Shown here piece after piece: positions 11,687-23,784 of a stretch of DNA of 64,000 nucleotides. Source of the DNA: Peromyscus leucopus (lineage: Eukaryota > Chordata > Mammalia > Rodentia > Cricetidae); NCBI RefSeq assembly GCF_004664715.2, contig NC_051063.1, forward strand, positions 145,169,319-145,233,318, read 5' to 3'. The position numbers and the translations under genes are program-made. The notes beneath the pieces are model-generated. The model saw only the letters and a list, made by a program, of their open reading frames with translations, was not told the origin of the DNA and ran no database searches. The first letter of the stretch is position 1, and every line of letters starts with the position of its first letter.

Positions 11687-14144
11687 AATACAGAAATGGC
11701 CCTGAGCTGCTTCCAGGGCAGAGAGCTCACAGTGGAGGAAAAAAGGGGAGACCAGAAGCTGCACGTCCTGGGATTGGCTATTTCTAGATGCTCCCTGTAA
11801 GTCTTTCATTCCCCGACACAGTGTCATGAAGAGAATAACTAGGTCTTGTGTTTACCCTCCCAACATAGTCCTATCCAAAAGGAAATTCCCTCACACCCGG
11901 AATGACCCATCTATGGAAGATGGGAGGGGTTTTTGTTGTTGTTTTGTTTTTTAAATCTGGCAATCCTCTCTCCTTTGGTTTCCTCAAAAGAATCATTTTG
12001 TCCTCATCCTCTCTGAGGCTAGGAAACCCATGGCCTGAGCTGGCCAATCTCTAAAGCACACAAGTACAGTGAATGGCTAGAGAGAGAGAGACCTCTAGAA
12101 AGCTGACTCTGCCATCAGGGCAGAGCCCTGGCTCTTGGTTCTGAATCCTACATCAAAGGAGGCACAAGACAGATGCTGCTAGCAACCCTTTTGCTCCCAA
12201 GAGGACCCTAGAAACAAAGCCAACATGTAGACAAGCAAGTGGGACCTTGGAGACCCCTGAAGACTGTTCCTAGACTCTGCCATTAAGGGAGACCCAATGT
12301 ATAACGGCATGCGCTTTCTTCACGCATTTTCAACAAGCCCGTACACCCCGACTTGGACTTGACGGAGTAGATGAGACCAGGAGCAGCTCCTTCCCTGGCT
12401 GCAGGAGGCCAGGCATGGGGACATTCCAGTGTACAGCTCCCCAGACTCTGGAACCCAAGGTGAACACCATCTACAACCAACGAACCCTGTCATCCGGACA
12501 CCTCAGAGCCCACATCAGCCAGAAGCAGCAGTGAAGGGTGGCCCTCCATACGCTTCTCATTTTTAATGTAGGAAACACATGTTTACATACAGGGCACAGG
12601 AAACTTTCACCCTATACATCTGTCTCTGCATTCAAGGGAAATACATAATTAAGAACAACGCGAAAACGTCAAGAAAAAAAGAAAGCAAAACTGAACTAAG
12701 AAAACAATGCTGTGGCTTCCTGAAGTCATCATGACCCAGAAGGCACCAGGGCACTTTATTTGCCACCCAACAACAAGGCCTTTCTCGGTCCACAAGGGAC
12801 CTGCTAGATCCTTGGATACAAAGGCCAGTTAGGGTTCAGAATAACAGTCACCAGTGAATCCACAGCAGGCGTGTACCGTATCCAGCCCCCTCTTCTGTTT
12901 TAGTTTGAAACCGCTGTTGGCATTTGACCCAGCCTACCGTGACACAGGTTCGGTCGGGGTCAGTCACGTTACTGTTCAATTCGCGTCACCTCATGAAGCT
13001 CTACGGATATAAAGTCTTGTGTGCCGCTCTGGGCGTGACCCAAGAGTCCTGAGATGCTACTTCTCCTCCGCGTGCCTGCTTGGGGGGGGGGGGGGGACCA
13101 CCGGGACTCAGCACCAACCGACCAACCAACGTTTCAAACCAGGTGCTTATGGCCGACAGTTTTAAAGGCCGAACAAAAACATGGCAGACCCTACGACTCT
13201 AGGCTAACATGACTGAGCAGAACGACCTGGTATCATCATGCTCCGTCACAAAACCCAAGTCGCCTCCCCACTGCAGGACACCAGTACAGAGAAAACAAAA
13301 GCCACAGAAACCACAACACCACAAAAACTTAAGACAGAAGTAGTGTAGTGTATGTGAATTGGACACACTGTAAATGGCTGGCAGATACGGCCAGTGTACG
13401 GGGGTCCCACAAGGTGGGCTAAGGTTAACTGCTGCTGCCCCTGCAGTGTTTGTAAAGGATTGTGTAACATCAACCCTTGTTCTGCTCCTGCCTCTAAGCA
13501 GATCAAATGGACATTATCTGGACCTAGGACTTGGCAAAAAGTGAAAGGACAACAAGACTAGATGTAAATAGGACAAATTCCTAGGCCTTGCCTCTCAAAG
13601 ACACCTTTTGGCAAACTGTCTGAGGTCCCTATCACAGGGCTCCTCACATACTGTCTTCCTGGGGTTAGGGGATGGGGTCCTATGCTCGTCATCTTAATGG
13701 GTAGTTTAAATTGCTTCTGCCAGAGGAAGCCTAAGGGTCCTGGACGATCGATTCCTCAAATGATACTGCAGGAGGATGGACAAGAATAGAACAGGCACCC
13801 CAAAGACAGACTTCCCTAGCAAAACCCCTCCTCCTCCGACCCTTCTTCTCTTCCAACCCTAGCAGGAAGAACCCGGGCCTCTCTGTACGACCCCCTTCTC
13901 TGCCTTTGGCACAGCATGGCGGATTCTGGCCATGCAGACTGGAAATTTTTAAAGGTATGACCTGGTGGAAGATCTTGGTATGTACCCTTAAAGGGATGGC
14001 GGAATCTCAACCCCTTCTTCTTGTCACACTTTCTTACTGGCCACAAAGTCATCCACTCTGTCTCCCCCAAGCATCCCCTGCCATGGGTCCAAAGCACGAG
14101 GGTCTCTTAATCATAGCAGTTATTTTTCGGGAATATTTGTTACA
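11687..14144. other. Intron with CpG-rich patch, otherwise unrecognised
   Basis: No gene recognised. About 12865-13260 holds some 20 CpG dinucleotides by eye, far denser than flanking intron, and includes a run of 15 G at 13082-13096. The rest shows no repeat I can name. Confidence 0.45.
13082..13096. repeat. G15 homopolymer
   Basis: An uninterrupted run of 15 G on the plus strand (C15 on the Igf1r sense strand) inside the CpG-rich patch. Length is probably polymorphic and prone to sequencing error. Confidence 0.9.
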
Positions 14145-14149
14145 GGAAC

Positions 14150-14511
14150 TGCTGTAGTTTGAATGAGAATGGCCCCCATAGGCTCTTATTTGGTCCCTAC
14201 TTGGTAGAATTATTTGGGAAGAAGCCTTGGGAAGGCTTAGGAGGTGTGAGCTTGTTGGAGGGGGTGTCTCACTGGGAATAGGATCTGAAGTTTCAAAAGC
14301 CCACACCAGGCTCAGTCTCAGTCTCTTTCTCTGCCTCCTGCCTTTGGATAAGAATGTGAACCCTCCAGCTACGTCTCCAGCGCCATGCCTGCTCATGATG
14401 ATCATGGGCTAACCCCCTGAAACTAGAAGCAAGTCCCTAGTTGAATGCTTTCTACTGTAAGCTGCCTTGGTCATGGTGTCTCTTCACAGCAATAGAGCAA
14501 TAACTAAGACA
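14150..14511 (+). mobile_element. Solo LTR, ERVL-MaLR type, with 5-bp target duplication
   Basis: The 362-bp element begins TG (TGCTGTAGTTTGAATGAGAA) and ends CA (CAATAACTAAGACA). It holds the MaLR-style end block GTAAGCTGCCTTGGTCATGG and TGTCTCTTCACAGC. The 5-bp GGAAC is repeated exactly at 14145-14149 and 14512-14516, as expected for a class III retroviral LTR insertion. There is no internal coding region. The exact rodent subfamily (MT-like) is uncertain. Confidence 0.88.
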
Positions 14512-14516
14512 GGAAC

Positions 14517-17370
14517 AGAGAGTTGCCTAGCACTGCCCTGGAAGTGTCCCTGAGATGGCTCCAAATCAGGTGTCTAAAGTCCCTGTCTCCCCGCTTCCAG
14601 GTCTGTGTTTCCAAAACCAGCTCAGCCTGCGTACACATAAGATCTTCAAACAATATGCCAACGCCACCAACGTGCTCTTTCCCTCTCCTGCTCACTTTCT
14701 CCCTCTGCTTTTTTTCTCTAATCCCAGGTCCTGGCTTTGGTGGCCAATCATTTCTTCCCATTGGTCCTCGGCCATCTATCCACTGGCTCTTAGATGTTTC
14801 CTTTCCCTCCTCTTCCCCTACCACCTTCACCATTGACTACCACCCCCCATCTATCAGACATTTTTGTATATTTATCCTCTATGCTTACTTCCTGAATGGT
14901 AAACCCTCCACGCCCCCTTGGCTTACTTCCCGGATGCACTGGTTTCTCACCTCCCTTGCATGACTGTCACAGGACCTTTGTAGAACGCAGACACGCGGCC
15001 ATATTCCCCTGCTTCTCAGTCACTGTCTATGAAGTAAGGCCCTACTTCTAGAAGCAGGCAGACAGGCAGTTTCCACCAGCAATCTCACACTCATCCCCGC
15101 TGGCCCTCTGCCCGCAATGCCTTACCCTGATGCTCTGTCTCTGTCCACTCATCTCCACCATCACTCCCAATCCCTGCAAACTTCTCTGCATCCTTTGAGG
15201 CCATGTTCCTGGGTGTGCCCTCTCCACACCAACCAGTCCCTTCTCGCAGCCTTTTGGGGGCTCTCTGCTGGCTGTTCTCATTTTAAAAAGGCACCACAGG
15301 GCAGTTACCTGTCAGTCCCTACACCACACCAGGAATCACCAGCAGAACTGCTCTGTCTGCTCCTCTCCAGACTCCTAGAGCCGAGTGTGGTGCTTTGCCT
15401 CCATGAGCAAGCACATGAGATTCTAATTAATTACAGTATCACGGACCTTCAGACAGAGTGCGTCTGTCACAAGTAAGGACCGTGCTTTCATCTGTGCCTG
15501 CCAACCAGCAACCATTTGTGAAAAACAGATGCAGCACACAGAGTACCCAGTGAAGGGGGTGAGGGTGGGGGACAGAGAAGAACGTGACTGCTCTCACGCT
15601 ACCCCTTGGCTAAGTAAAGCTGAGCTTCCCCCAGGCAAGTAATTCCAGTCAACAAACAGAACTAACATCCCCACCACCGTGAGCAAACACACTGCTAACT
15701 GTCACTGCCAGCCACCCAACCATCCTTCCCAATGGTTTACTTCAAACCCTGGACCAACTGGGCCATCCCTATTTACAAGCCTCCAGCCTAGATGCCTCTA
15801 ACCAGGGAAAGAACACAGATACCTTTAATTACTACCCTGGGGTTCAGAAGTAAGAGAAGCAGTGCTGAGCTGAAAGGAAGCACTGTCTTCCAACATCTCC
15901 ACAGCTACCTTCAGGAAAGGGGGAACCGACTCGGCCAACACCCAGTCCTCCCAGAAGAGACTTCCCAGATGAAGGAAGAAACTCTACATCTAGCCACAGA
16001 CTGGAGGAGCTCTAGATACTCTCAATAAACCCATGGGGGCAATATCAACGATGTCAATCCCAATCTTTGAAAAAACATCCTGGGAAAAGAACACAGAGAA
16101 CACCATAACCAAAGTCAAACTAAGGGGGAAACTGAATCGTGCTCTAAATGCCATTCATTCTTAGGGGTTAATTATTACATGGACAGATGATTTATACAGC
16201 AAAACAACTAGCTTCTTATTAAGTATGCACAAGTCAACTCAATGTTCCTTCAGTTACTGTACACTGTTACCACTGAAAAAGGGACACACATAACGTATGA
16301 CATCTATTTTTGTAGCACAGGGCCGACAGCTAGCCATATCACTTTTAATGACTGGAGATTCCAGAAGAATTATCACTATGGTAACACTTCAAAATGGCCA
16401 TCAGCGTTACCGAGCACCAGTCCACAACAGTTTGAATCTGCTAAGGCCTTGTAGAGTAGAACACATTATTTTCAAAATGCACCTAATGATTCCTGCCAAC
16501 GCCCTGCTAAAACTTTAAGTCAACAGGATTACTTACAAGCGTGAGCTAACAGAAGCCACGGTACAGAGTGAGCATGCAAACACCATGCTAAGGCTCACAT
16601 TCTAATAAACAATTCTTCAGTAATGTCACCATGATGTCTTTTTTAAATGTATTAAAAGTATAACAAAAACTGAAAGATAAGTTGGCCACTGGTTTTCTTT
16701 CTTCAATAGTTCATTTTTAAATAATTTTACAGAGTAAAAGTTTATATAAATTATCGAAAACCCAGCAGAGTTCAAATGTTTTTAAATGTTTGTGGGTGAA
16801 CAATGAAATACAGACTTACCACTGGGAATCTATACTCAAATTCTTAAATTCCTCCCAGTCCCCTGGAGGTATCCCTGGAAGAAACAATTAATTCCCTGGG
16901 AGCCTCATTTTCATAAGAAAACAAGAGGCTGACCTCAAAGGTCAACACCCTGGGTATGAGAACTGGGTCCTCAGCCTAGCCCACAGGCTCCCAAGCAGAG
17001 CTGGAAGGGGCATTAGCACAGTGCTTCCTAAACAGTTCCACGGCAGTTCTCATAAGCCATCAAAGAAATTCTTAGGATCATTAAAGCAGAGTAAAAGACT
17101 AGGGTGGCATTACCTGGGAACTAGGGGTCAGTGCCTCGTAAGAAGTGTTTTGGAAACACCAGTTTTCATTTTACAGTTATTTTGTCTTGGCTCTGAGGTA
17201 AATCTAGGTCTTACTTTAGGTCTGGTTTAAAAAAAAAAAAAAATTAATAACAAAATGCTTTGATGTCTTGTTTCCAAGAGAGGTGAACTGGTACGCTGAA
17301 GCTACATATCAGCAAGGATCCCTTCAGACATGAAAACTGAGTCCTCTAAACATTCTTTCCACATGTCAAT
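14517..17370. other. Intron, no recognised element
   Basis: No gene recognised. Positions 14650-15420 are pyrimidine-rich and could be eroded LINE sequence. 16590-16800 is AT-rich unique-looking DNA. An A-run lies at 17228-17243. Confidence 0.35.
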
Positions 17371-17385
17371 AAAATACTCAACAGA

Positions 17386-17547
17386 GCCGGGCGTTGGTGG
17401 CGCACGCCTTTAATCCCAGCACTCGGGAGGCAGAGCCAGGTGGATCTCTGTGAGTTCGAGGCCAGCCTGGGCTACCAAGTGAGCTCCAGGAAAGGCGCAA
17501 AGCTACACAGAGAAACCCTGTCTCGAAAAAAAAAAAAAAAAAAAAAA
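17386..17547 (+). repeat. Young B1 SINE with perfect target duplication
   Basis: Full-length B1 from GCCGGGCGTTGGTGGCGCAC through CAGGAAAGGCGCAAAGCTAC and CCCTGTCTCG to a long A-tail. The 15-bp AAAATACTCAACAGA at 17371-17385 is repeated exactly at 17548-17562. The perfect duplication and long tail point to a recent insertion. Confidence 0.98.
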
Positions 17548-17562
17548 AAAATACTCAACAGA

Positions 17563-18391
17563 AGTATCCAGAAGGATGGATCCACAAATAACCACATTTT
17601 AGAAATTAAGGGAACCACCAACACAAATTCTTTTAACTATGCCTTTAGACCAGATGCCCTATAAACGGGGCCTGTGATTCCCATAACTGCAGTATCATGG
17701 ACCTGCAGACAGGGCGTTAAGAGTGAGACCCCTGCCTTCCTAGGGCTAAGCAGGGAAAACCTCATCCAAGAGCTCACAGCATTTTCAAGGCCAGTTACTA
17801 AGGAAAGATGCACAGGCTCACACACGCTGTCTCAAGAACATTCTAGACCAGAGGCCCTGCCAAGACCTACTGTTTGGGCTCCTCTAGAAGAAGGTGAATC
17901 CCACCCAGGTTCAAATGCCTGAAAAGGCCCAGTTAAGTCAAGGAGACCCCAGCTACTGTGTCTCCAGGGAGCTGGGAGGTCACAAAGACCACACACAGAC
18001 TGTGACCACTGAAGGACAGCTAAAGTGGGAAAGTCCTCCTGAGGAAAACAACATTAATGTTTGGGTTTAGTTTTGTGAATGTGTATGCACTTTTCTTAGT
18101 GCAAAGCAATGAAAACAAAATGGACCAGAACCCTGTTTTTCCAGATAACACCTGTGGACCTCGACAAAAGCAAAAACAAATGGGTTAAAAACATAAACTC
18201 TGCCAAAAAAATCTGAGATGAGTGGGGAAGGCCACCCTGTGATTCCGGTCCCTTGCTATAGAGAACACATAGTACTTTTTAAGATCCGTTCTGAAAAGTT
18301 TCTAATGATTATCCCAGCTGAGCCCTGATCAATCAGTCTGTGCACAGTTCTGGATCTTTTTCACTTAATTTACAGAAGTATATAAAGATCT
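17563..18391. other. Intron, no recognised element
   Basis: No gene or repeat family recognised in this stretch. Confidence 0.4.
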
Positions 18392-18602
18392 AATTTTTAA
18401 ATTTATTTTCAAGTATGTGTTTGTGTGTTGTGTCTTCGTATGAGCAGGTGCACATGAGGGCAGATGCCCTCTGATATCTCAGGTCCCCCACAGCTGGAGT
18501 TACAGCAGCTGTGAGCCGCCTGATGAGAGGTCTGGGGACTGAACGTGGGTCCTCCAGAAGAACAGCAGGTGCTCTTAACCACTGAGTCATCTCTCCAGCT
18601 CC
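18392..18602 (-). repeat. B2/B3-type SINE
   Basis: Reverse copy with an AT-rich tail (TTTTTAAATTTATTTTCAAG), then GGGGACTGAACGTGGGTCCT, CAGGTGCTCTTAACCACTGA and GTCATCTCTCCAGCTCC, the tRNA-derived head of the B2/B3 family. Moderately diverged. Confidence 0.9.
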
Positions 18603-19053
18603 AAGATCTAACTTGAAAAACAGAAGCGATTATGGAGTAAGAATGGTGTTCATCTAAAATATATAAATCAGAAAGAAAGTCAGAGTGTCCTACTTTCCTC
18701 TATCTAGTGTTAATTTCCTTTAAAAACAATTAACTGTGGGGATTTTATTTTTTAAAGTGTAACAGTGTCACAGCTATTCACTGAAGAACTGCCCCCTAGA
18801 GCAGCCCTGTTCTCAGCCCGGCCTCACCTACACACGACTCCTTTCAAAGGGGATGTGGTGCAGAACTGTACACCTGGCCAACCATCTTGTTGACCAAGAT
18901 GTCAAGTCAGAGCTGATTCCTACCCCGAGAACCTTTCCGCTGCCTGACCCACCAGAGACAAGGAAGTCACCTGAAAACAGCGGTCACCAATGCTCACCAG
19001 CAGACTTGGGGGAGAGGGCAGAGCCAAGGGGCCAACTCTGGAGGTGGCCCCGA

Positions 19054-19081
19054 GCAGCAGCAGCAGCAGCAGCAGCAGCAC
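19054..19081. repeat. (CAG)9 microsatellite
   Basis: Nine CAG units on the plus strand (CTG on the Igf1r sense strand). Intronic and short. Confidence 0.95.
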
Positions 19082-19452
19082 AGATGTCTCTTCTGGGTCA
19101 GATTTAAAATGGCTCTGTGGCCAAGCATCCTCATCACTAAACCCCTGCTGGACTCAGTCCCTGCAAGTGTACTGTCAGGTCACTGATGCTTCAGCAACTG
19201 CTTGGTGGCACCTGAGAACTGCCCAACACCAACACCACGCAAGGCCCACTCACTGGGGGCAGCAGGAGGGCGGCCACCCCTCGGTCCTGCACTAAGGTCC
19301 CCTAGTATGTGGTTCTACAGTTCAAAAGGAACTCCAGAGTGACCTGACACTCCCACCTCGCCCTGCCAGCCATCCGCCTCTAGACAAACAAAAGGATCCA
19401 GTGAAGAAAGCCACAACAGGCAGGGTTTCTCCTCAAACACCGGCTCTCAGTA

Positions 19453-19486
19453 AACTGCCTATCGTGAGTAACTGCCTATCGTGAGT
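19453..19486. repeat. 17-bp tandem duplication
   Basis: AACTGCCTATCGTGAGT occurs twice without interruption and without mismatches. Confidence 0.95.
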
Positions 19487-20449
19487 AACTGTGTTTACCG
19501 GTCTGGGAAGGTGAAGAACAAAAGTCCATTTTAAAATGAGGTTTTAAAAGCCCTTCTCTGAAAATACAGTGGCCACCTCACACTCCTGTCTCTTTTTTGT
19601 TTGATAGGAAAAAAAGAGGTAGATTCGAGTCAGCTTTGCTTGGATCTGCCATCGGGCCTAGAGAACTTTCTGGGCCAGGCAGCCCCAGCCCAGCCTGCAT
19701 TCTTTTGGGGTGACAGAGCACCCAGCGGTTTCCCTGTCCTCCAACCACTAAAGCATGGTGACTAAGTCCACAGGAATCCCAGTCGGTGCTAGACCCACCC
19801 ACCCAGAGGACAGGCAGGCACAAGACAGGCAGGGAGGGCCCCCACTGCCCAGGCCCCAGTCAGAAAGACCACACTCTACTCTTTAAGTCCTTCCATGTGG
19901 GGAGCGGGGGCATGGTAGCTAGGAGCGACGCCCACCTGTGCTCAGGTAACACCCAAATAGTGCAAGGTTCTGCCATAGTATCTGGCTCCCTACTCAAGCC
20001 TTCCTTCCCCAAGGTCAGAAAGTCAAGTTATAAGTGTACCTCTATAACCTTGAAAAAGACACTCAGGAAAGCTTGGTGCCTCTGAGCAGGCAACCTAGAG
20101 CTCGGCTCTCACAATTCAAAGGCAAGAAGGTAAATCTCGGGTCACACTGCCTCCATCACTTTTCAGGAGCCCAATTCAGGGTAGAAACCTGCCATCCAAG
20201 ATCTGATTTGATAAATTATTTCCTTAGGCTTTATATATTTCACCCTCTGCATGATGATTACACTTTTTCCCATAAAAGGATAAAAAGTTTACTGTAAACC
20301 ATATTGCTTTCTTCCTTTTGCCACAACCTGCCAATCATCAGAGCTGGAGCATTCACTTCCTAAGATATAGTTTGAAAACAAAGTCTCTCTAGTTACACAT
20401 CAGCCAAAGAAAGGCGCTTGATCACTGATCAACAACATCAAAGTTTTGT

Positions 20450-20517
20450 CTCCCATATAAAAATAATTCATCGATGTAAAAAACTCCCATATAAAAATAA
20501 TTCATCAATGTAAAAAA
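20450..20517. repeat. 34-bp tandem duplication
   Basis: A unit starting CTCCCATATAAAAATAATTC occurs at 20450-20483 and 20484-20517 with one difference (ATCGATG versus ATCAATG), followed by an A-rich stretch. Each unit carries one AT-rich ATATAAAAATAA. Confidence 0.95.
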
Positions 20518-21084
20518 AATAAAAATAAAAATCCTGCCTGGGGAGGAGGAGTGTAAAGAGTCAGACAAAAGCAAGGCCTTACGCATCAGAAACAAGTTGC
20601 TGTGCAATCTAGCAGCTGTAATTTAAGTCTGCTTAGGTCACTCTTTCAACTCCATTTCTTTTATCGTAAGAATCACAGATGTTCTCAGCATGTGAAAAGG
20701 GACGAGGGAGAGACAGAGTGACAAAGTGGCAAGGAAGGAGGGATGGAGAGGAAGATTAGATGAGGAAGGGCTAAGAGGTGGAGAGAAGGAAAAGGAGGGA
20801 TGAACAGGTATGGGGGGGGGCAAGCAGGAGGGCACCATGCCAACAGAGCTCTGACCATATTTATTAATCACCATGGAGACTCCTCCCAAGATACAGAACG
20901 ATACAAGCACGAGCAAAACATCCTTAAGGACTCATCAAATAGGGTCTCGGCCTTCTGCCAAGCAAGACAGGCCATTAAGTCATTCCCACAAGAAGGCGGG
21001 GCAGGAGATGAAGCTGCAAGGTAGCTTGCATAACTTACTCCAGGACTCTGTGCTTCGGTTCCCTGGCCCACAAGGGGACTAGAA

Positions 21085-21261
21085 GTATCCTGGTTGGTTT
21101 CTGCCCACTGGACATAAACCTAGACCTAACTGAGAAAGAAGAATCTCAGTTGAGGACCGCCTCTGTCAGATTGGCTTTTTTTAATGTGGAAGGGCGCAGA
21201 TTACTGTGGGTAGTATCATCCCTGAGCAGGTGGCCCTGAATGATTAAAAAAAGTAGGTAGA
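21085..21261 (+). mobile_element. MaLR-type LTR, 5' part (interrupted)
   Basis: CTGGTTGGTTTCTGCC, CATAAACCTAGACCTAACTG, AATCTCAGTTGAGGA and GTGGGTAGTATCATCCCTGA follow the order of a rodent MT-type MaLR LTR. The sequence breaks off at AAAGTAGGTAGA and resumes at about 22200 after an L1 insertion. Confidence 0.75.
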
Positions 21262-22199
21262 CTCCCTTCATCCCTCCACCTGTGGCAGTTGAGGGAGCTG
21301 ACCCTCCCCCTTACCAGCTACAGCACTTGGGAAAACAGGCCCTGCACCTCAACTGAACAGCACAGTAGAGCTGACCCTGTTGACTGGGGTGTGGGTAAAC
21401 TGGCCCCAAGACCAGTAACATGAGCTTGGAAGATCTGGCCCCATCCTTCATCTGCCACATGGTGGTGTGGGCAAGGGAGAGATGCTCCCCATGTGCCTAT
21501 GACAGTTGGGAGAGCTGGCCCTGAGGTCATGAGAGTGGGAGAGCTGTCCCTGTCCCTTACCAGCTGCAGCATTCAGGAGAGTGTCCCTGCATCTCACCTG
21601 GACAACACAGTTGAGCTGACCCTGATGGTGTAGGTATGGGTGAACCAACCTGAGGGCATGAAAGCAAGAGACCTAGCCCACACCTTGACCATTGCTACAT
21701 AGGGTGAACTAGCCAGGGCAATGCCAGAGAGCTCACTCTGGTGGTGAGGACAGAGGAGAGCTAGCAGGCTGACCAACCCTGCAACTACCCAGGCCCAGAA
21801 CCAGGGTTTTGAGTTGACCTACCCCAACATCCATCCCATCTATGTCCTGCAGACCCAAAGCTGCAGAATCTCCACAACACAGGGCAACAACAGGATATCT
21901 GAGAGGAGTCCCAGTGAGGACCCATTATCGATAGTGTAGCAGAAACCAGAGGCTTTGAACCCGACCAAAATGACTTTGCAATGAACACTTGGAAGTAAAG
22001 ATACGTGGATAAAAGGATCTACTGCATGACTCACTGTGTCACACTACAGCTTCTATGATAAGATTATTTTTTTTCTTAAATTTTATTTTGGTGGGGAGGG
22101 TGCAAGGGCAGAGAGGGTGGATACAAAAGGTTGAGTTGATGAATGGGATCGAGATGCATGATGTGAAAGACACAAAGAATAAAAAGAAAGTTAAACAAG
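21262..22199 (+). mobile_element. L1 LINE 3' end nested in an LTR
   Basis: This 0.94-kb insert is a 5'-truncated L1 tail (3'UTR) on the plus strand. It holds repeated GAGCTGGCCCTG-type phrases, AACCAGGGTTTTGAGTTGAC, CAACAGGATATCTGAGAGGA, AGAGGCTTTGAACCCGACCA, TTTTGCAATGAACACTTGG-like sequence (CTTTGCAATGAACACTTGG), GACTCACTGTGTCACACTAC and a terminal CACAAAGAATAAAAAGAAAG. No ORF2 sequence remains. It interrupts an MT-type LTR, and the target sequence (AAAGTAGGT plus neighbours) appears on both sides. Confidence 0.88.
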
Positions 22200-22363
22200 A
22201 AGAAAGTAGGTTGAATAAGCCACTAATAAGCAGCATTCCCACATGGCTTCAGCTTCAGCTCCCACTGTCTGAGTTCCTGCTTTGGCTTCCCTTAACGATA
22301 CACTGTGACTGGGGCATTTAAACAAACCCTTTCAGTCACAGCAACAGACAGCAAACTGTGGCA
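22200..22363 (+). mobile_element. MaLR-type LTR, 3' part (interrupted)
   Basis: GAAAGTAGGTTGAATAAGCC resumes the LTR just where the 5' part stopped. TTCCCACATGGCTTCAGCTT, GAGTTCCTGCTTTGGCTTCC and CAAACCCTTTCAGTCACAGC follow, ending near GGCA at 22363. Together with 21085-21261 this gives an LTR of about 340 bp split by the L1. Confidence 0.75.
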
Positions 22364-23373
22364 GGCAATATACAGACCAGATGAGAAAACGGGTGCCATT
22401 GCTCCAGAAATGCCATTTTAGTTACTAAACATAAACCTTCCTAAGAGAGTTATCAACACAGGGGTCCAGAGGAAATCTGGGGTCATCCAGCCACGCAGAT
22501 TCACGCAGGCATTTCACACCCTGGGATCCACATCCGGCTCTCCTCAAAGGGGCTGGACTGGCACATGGCATGGGGTTAGGACAACAGGGACAGGACCCTG
22601 GAAGTTCTCAGAGATGCAGTTCATTGCACAAGTCGCAGAAACCTCAGGGACAAGCTGGGGTCCTAACCTGAAAAACCTCAAAATGTAGGGGGAAAGGTCT
22701 CTGCAAAGGTTCTGAAAAGCTCTCACACAGATTAGCCCCCAAATGCCCTTCTGTCAAATCTTGCAATATAGAAGTGAATGTTTCTTCCTTCTTCTTTTCA
22801 GAAATCACTGAATGATGTACAGATCTTGGAAGAGGGGTCAAAGATCCTGATCTAAGACCCTGTGTATTGTCTCTCCCATCAGGTCAGTCTTCACAGTGTG
22901 TCTGTGCAGCCCACTCCACTGGCCCATCTCCTCCTTCAGACCAACGTGTCTGACAGCACCAAGGACAGTGGAGGCAGGCGAACTACAGACAGTAACTGGG
23001 AGTGTCCGGGTTCTTCGGTAACTTGGATGTGGCTCTGTCCAAGCCAGTACCCACTCTGGCTCACTATGACACTTCTGAGGACTAAAGGGACATGTTAAGC
23101 TGCTTCCTAGAAAGTGTGGTGGAGAACAGACACTGTCACTGAACTCAACTCCAGGAGTCACCTTTTCTTTTGACTCAATGGCAGTATGCCCTCGAGTAAC
23201 CAAATCTGTGGACAGCGCACAGGTTTTAAGGACCCTGCTGGGAATGGTAGGGAGGAAAGACAGTCTTTAAAGCGTCTTCACCTGACTCCAGGCCACGGAC
23301 CCCACAAGAGCATAATCTCCTACTTTACCACAGAGGAACTAAGACCCAACTCACTTGCACATACCTGCGGACA
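22364..23373. other. Intron, no recognised element
   Basis: No gene or repeat family recognised between the split LTR and the solo LTR at 23380. Confidence 0.4.
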
Positions 23374-23379
23374 TAAGGA

Positions 23380-23784
23380 TGTAGCTGGAGAGTTCTCCAG
23401 TCCTGTCTGGCCCAAGGTCAGGACAAATCTCTCTCACCCGCCAGTCCCACAGCCGCTCAGACTCAACTGAGTAAACACACAGAGACTTATATGGCTTACA
23501 AACTGTATGGCCATGGCAGGCTTCTTGCTATCTATTTCTTCTATCTTAAATCAACCCATGTCTACTAGTCTATAAGTTGCCACATGGCTCGTGGCCTTCC
23601 GGTACCTTACATCTTGCTTGTCATGGCGGCGGCTGGCAGCGTCTCTCTGCCTCAGCCTTCCACCTCCCAGCATTCTCCTCTCTCCTTGTCCCGCCTATAC
23701 TTCCTGCCTGGCTACTGGCCAATCAGTGTTTTATTTATTAACCAATCAGAGCAACACATTTAACATACAGAACATCCCACAGCA
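23380..23784 (-). mobile_element. Solo LTR, class II ERV-like, with 6-bp target duplication
   Basis: The 405-bp element runs from TGTAGCTGGAGAGTTCTCCA to ACATCCCACAGCA on the plus strand and is bounded by TG and CA. The 6-bp TAAGGA is repeated exactly at 23374-23379 and 23785-23790, the duplication size typical of class II (ERVK-like) integrations. Read on the minus strand it has two ATTGG (inverted CCAAT) motifs, then a GGCGGGAC GC-box-like site, which fits a U3 promoter and is why I prefer the minus strand. No internal retroviral sequence is present. I recall similar elements in cricetid genomes; the name is not certain. Confidence 0.85.

Larger units (their letters stand above)
18603..21084. 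other. Intron with small tandem duplications, otherwise unrecognised
   Basis: No gene recognised. The stretch holds a (CAG)9 tract at 19054-19081 and the 17-bp and 34-bp tandem duplications listed separately. The 20700-20820 part is purine-rich (GGAGGGATGGAGAGGAAG type). Confidence 0.4.

Noticed and set aside
13246..14157. Minus and plus frames near the CpG-rich patch, possible promoter and first exon
   Set aside because: No TATA/Inr arrangement, splice donor or recognisable protein; only the CpG density remains, reported separately.
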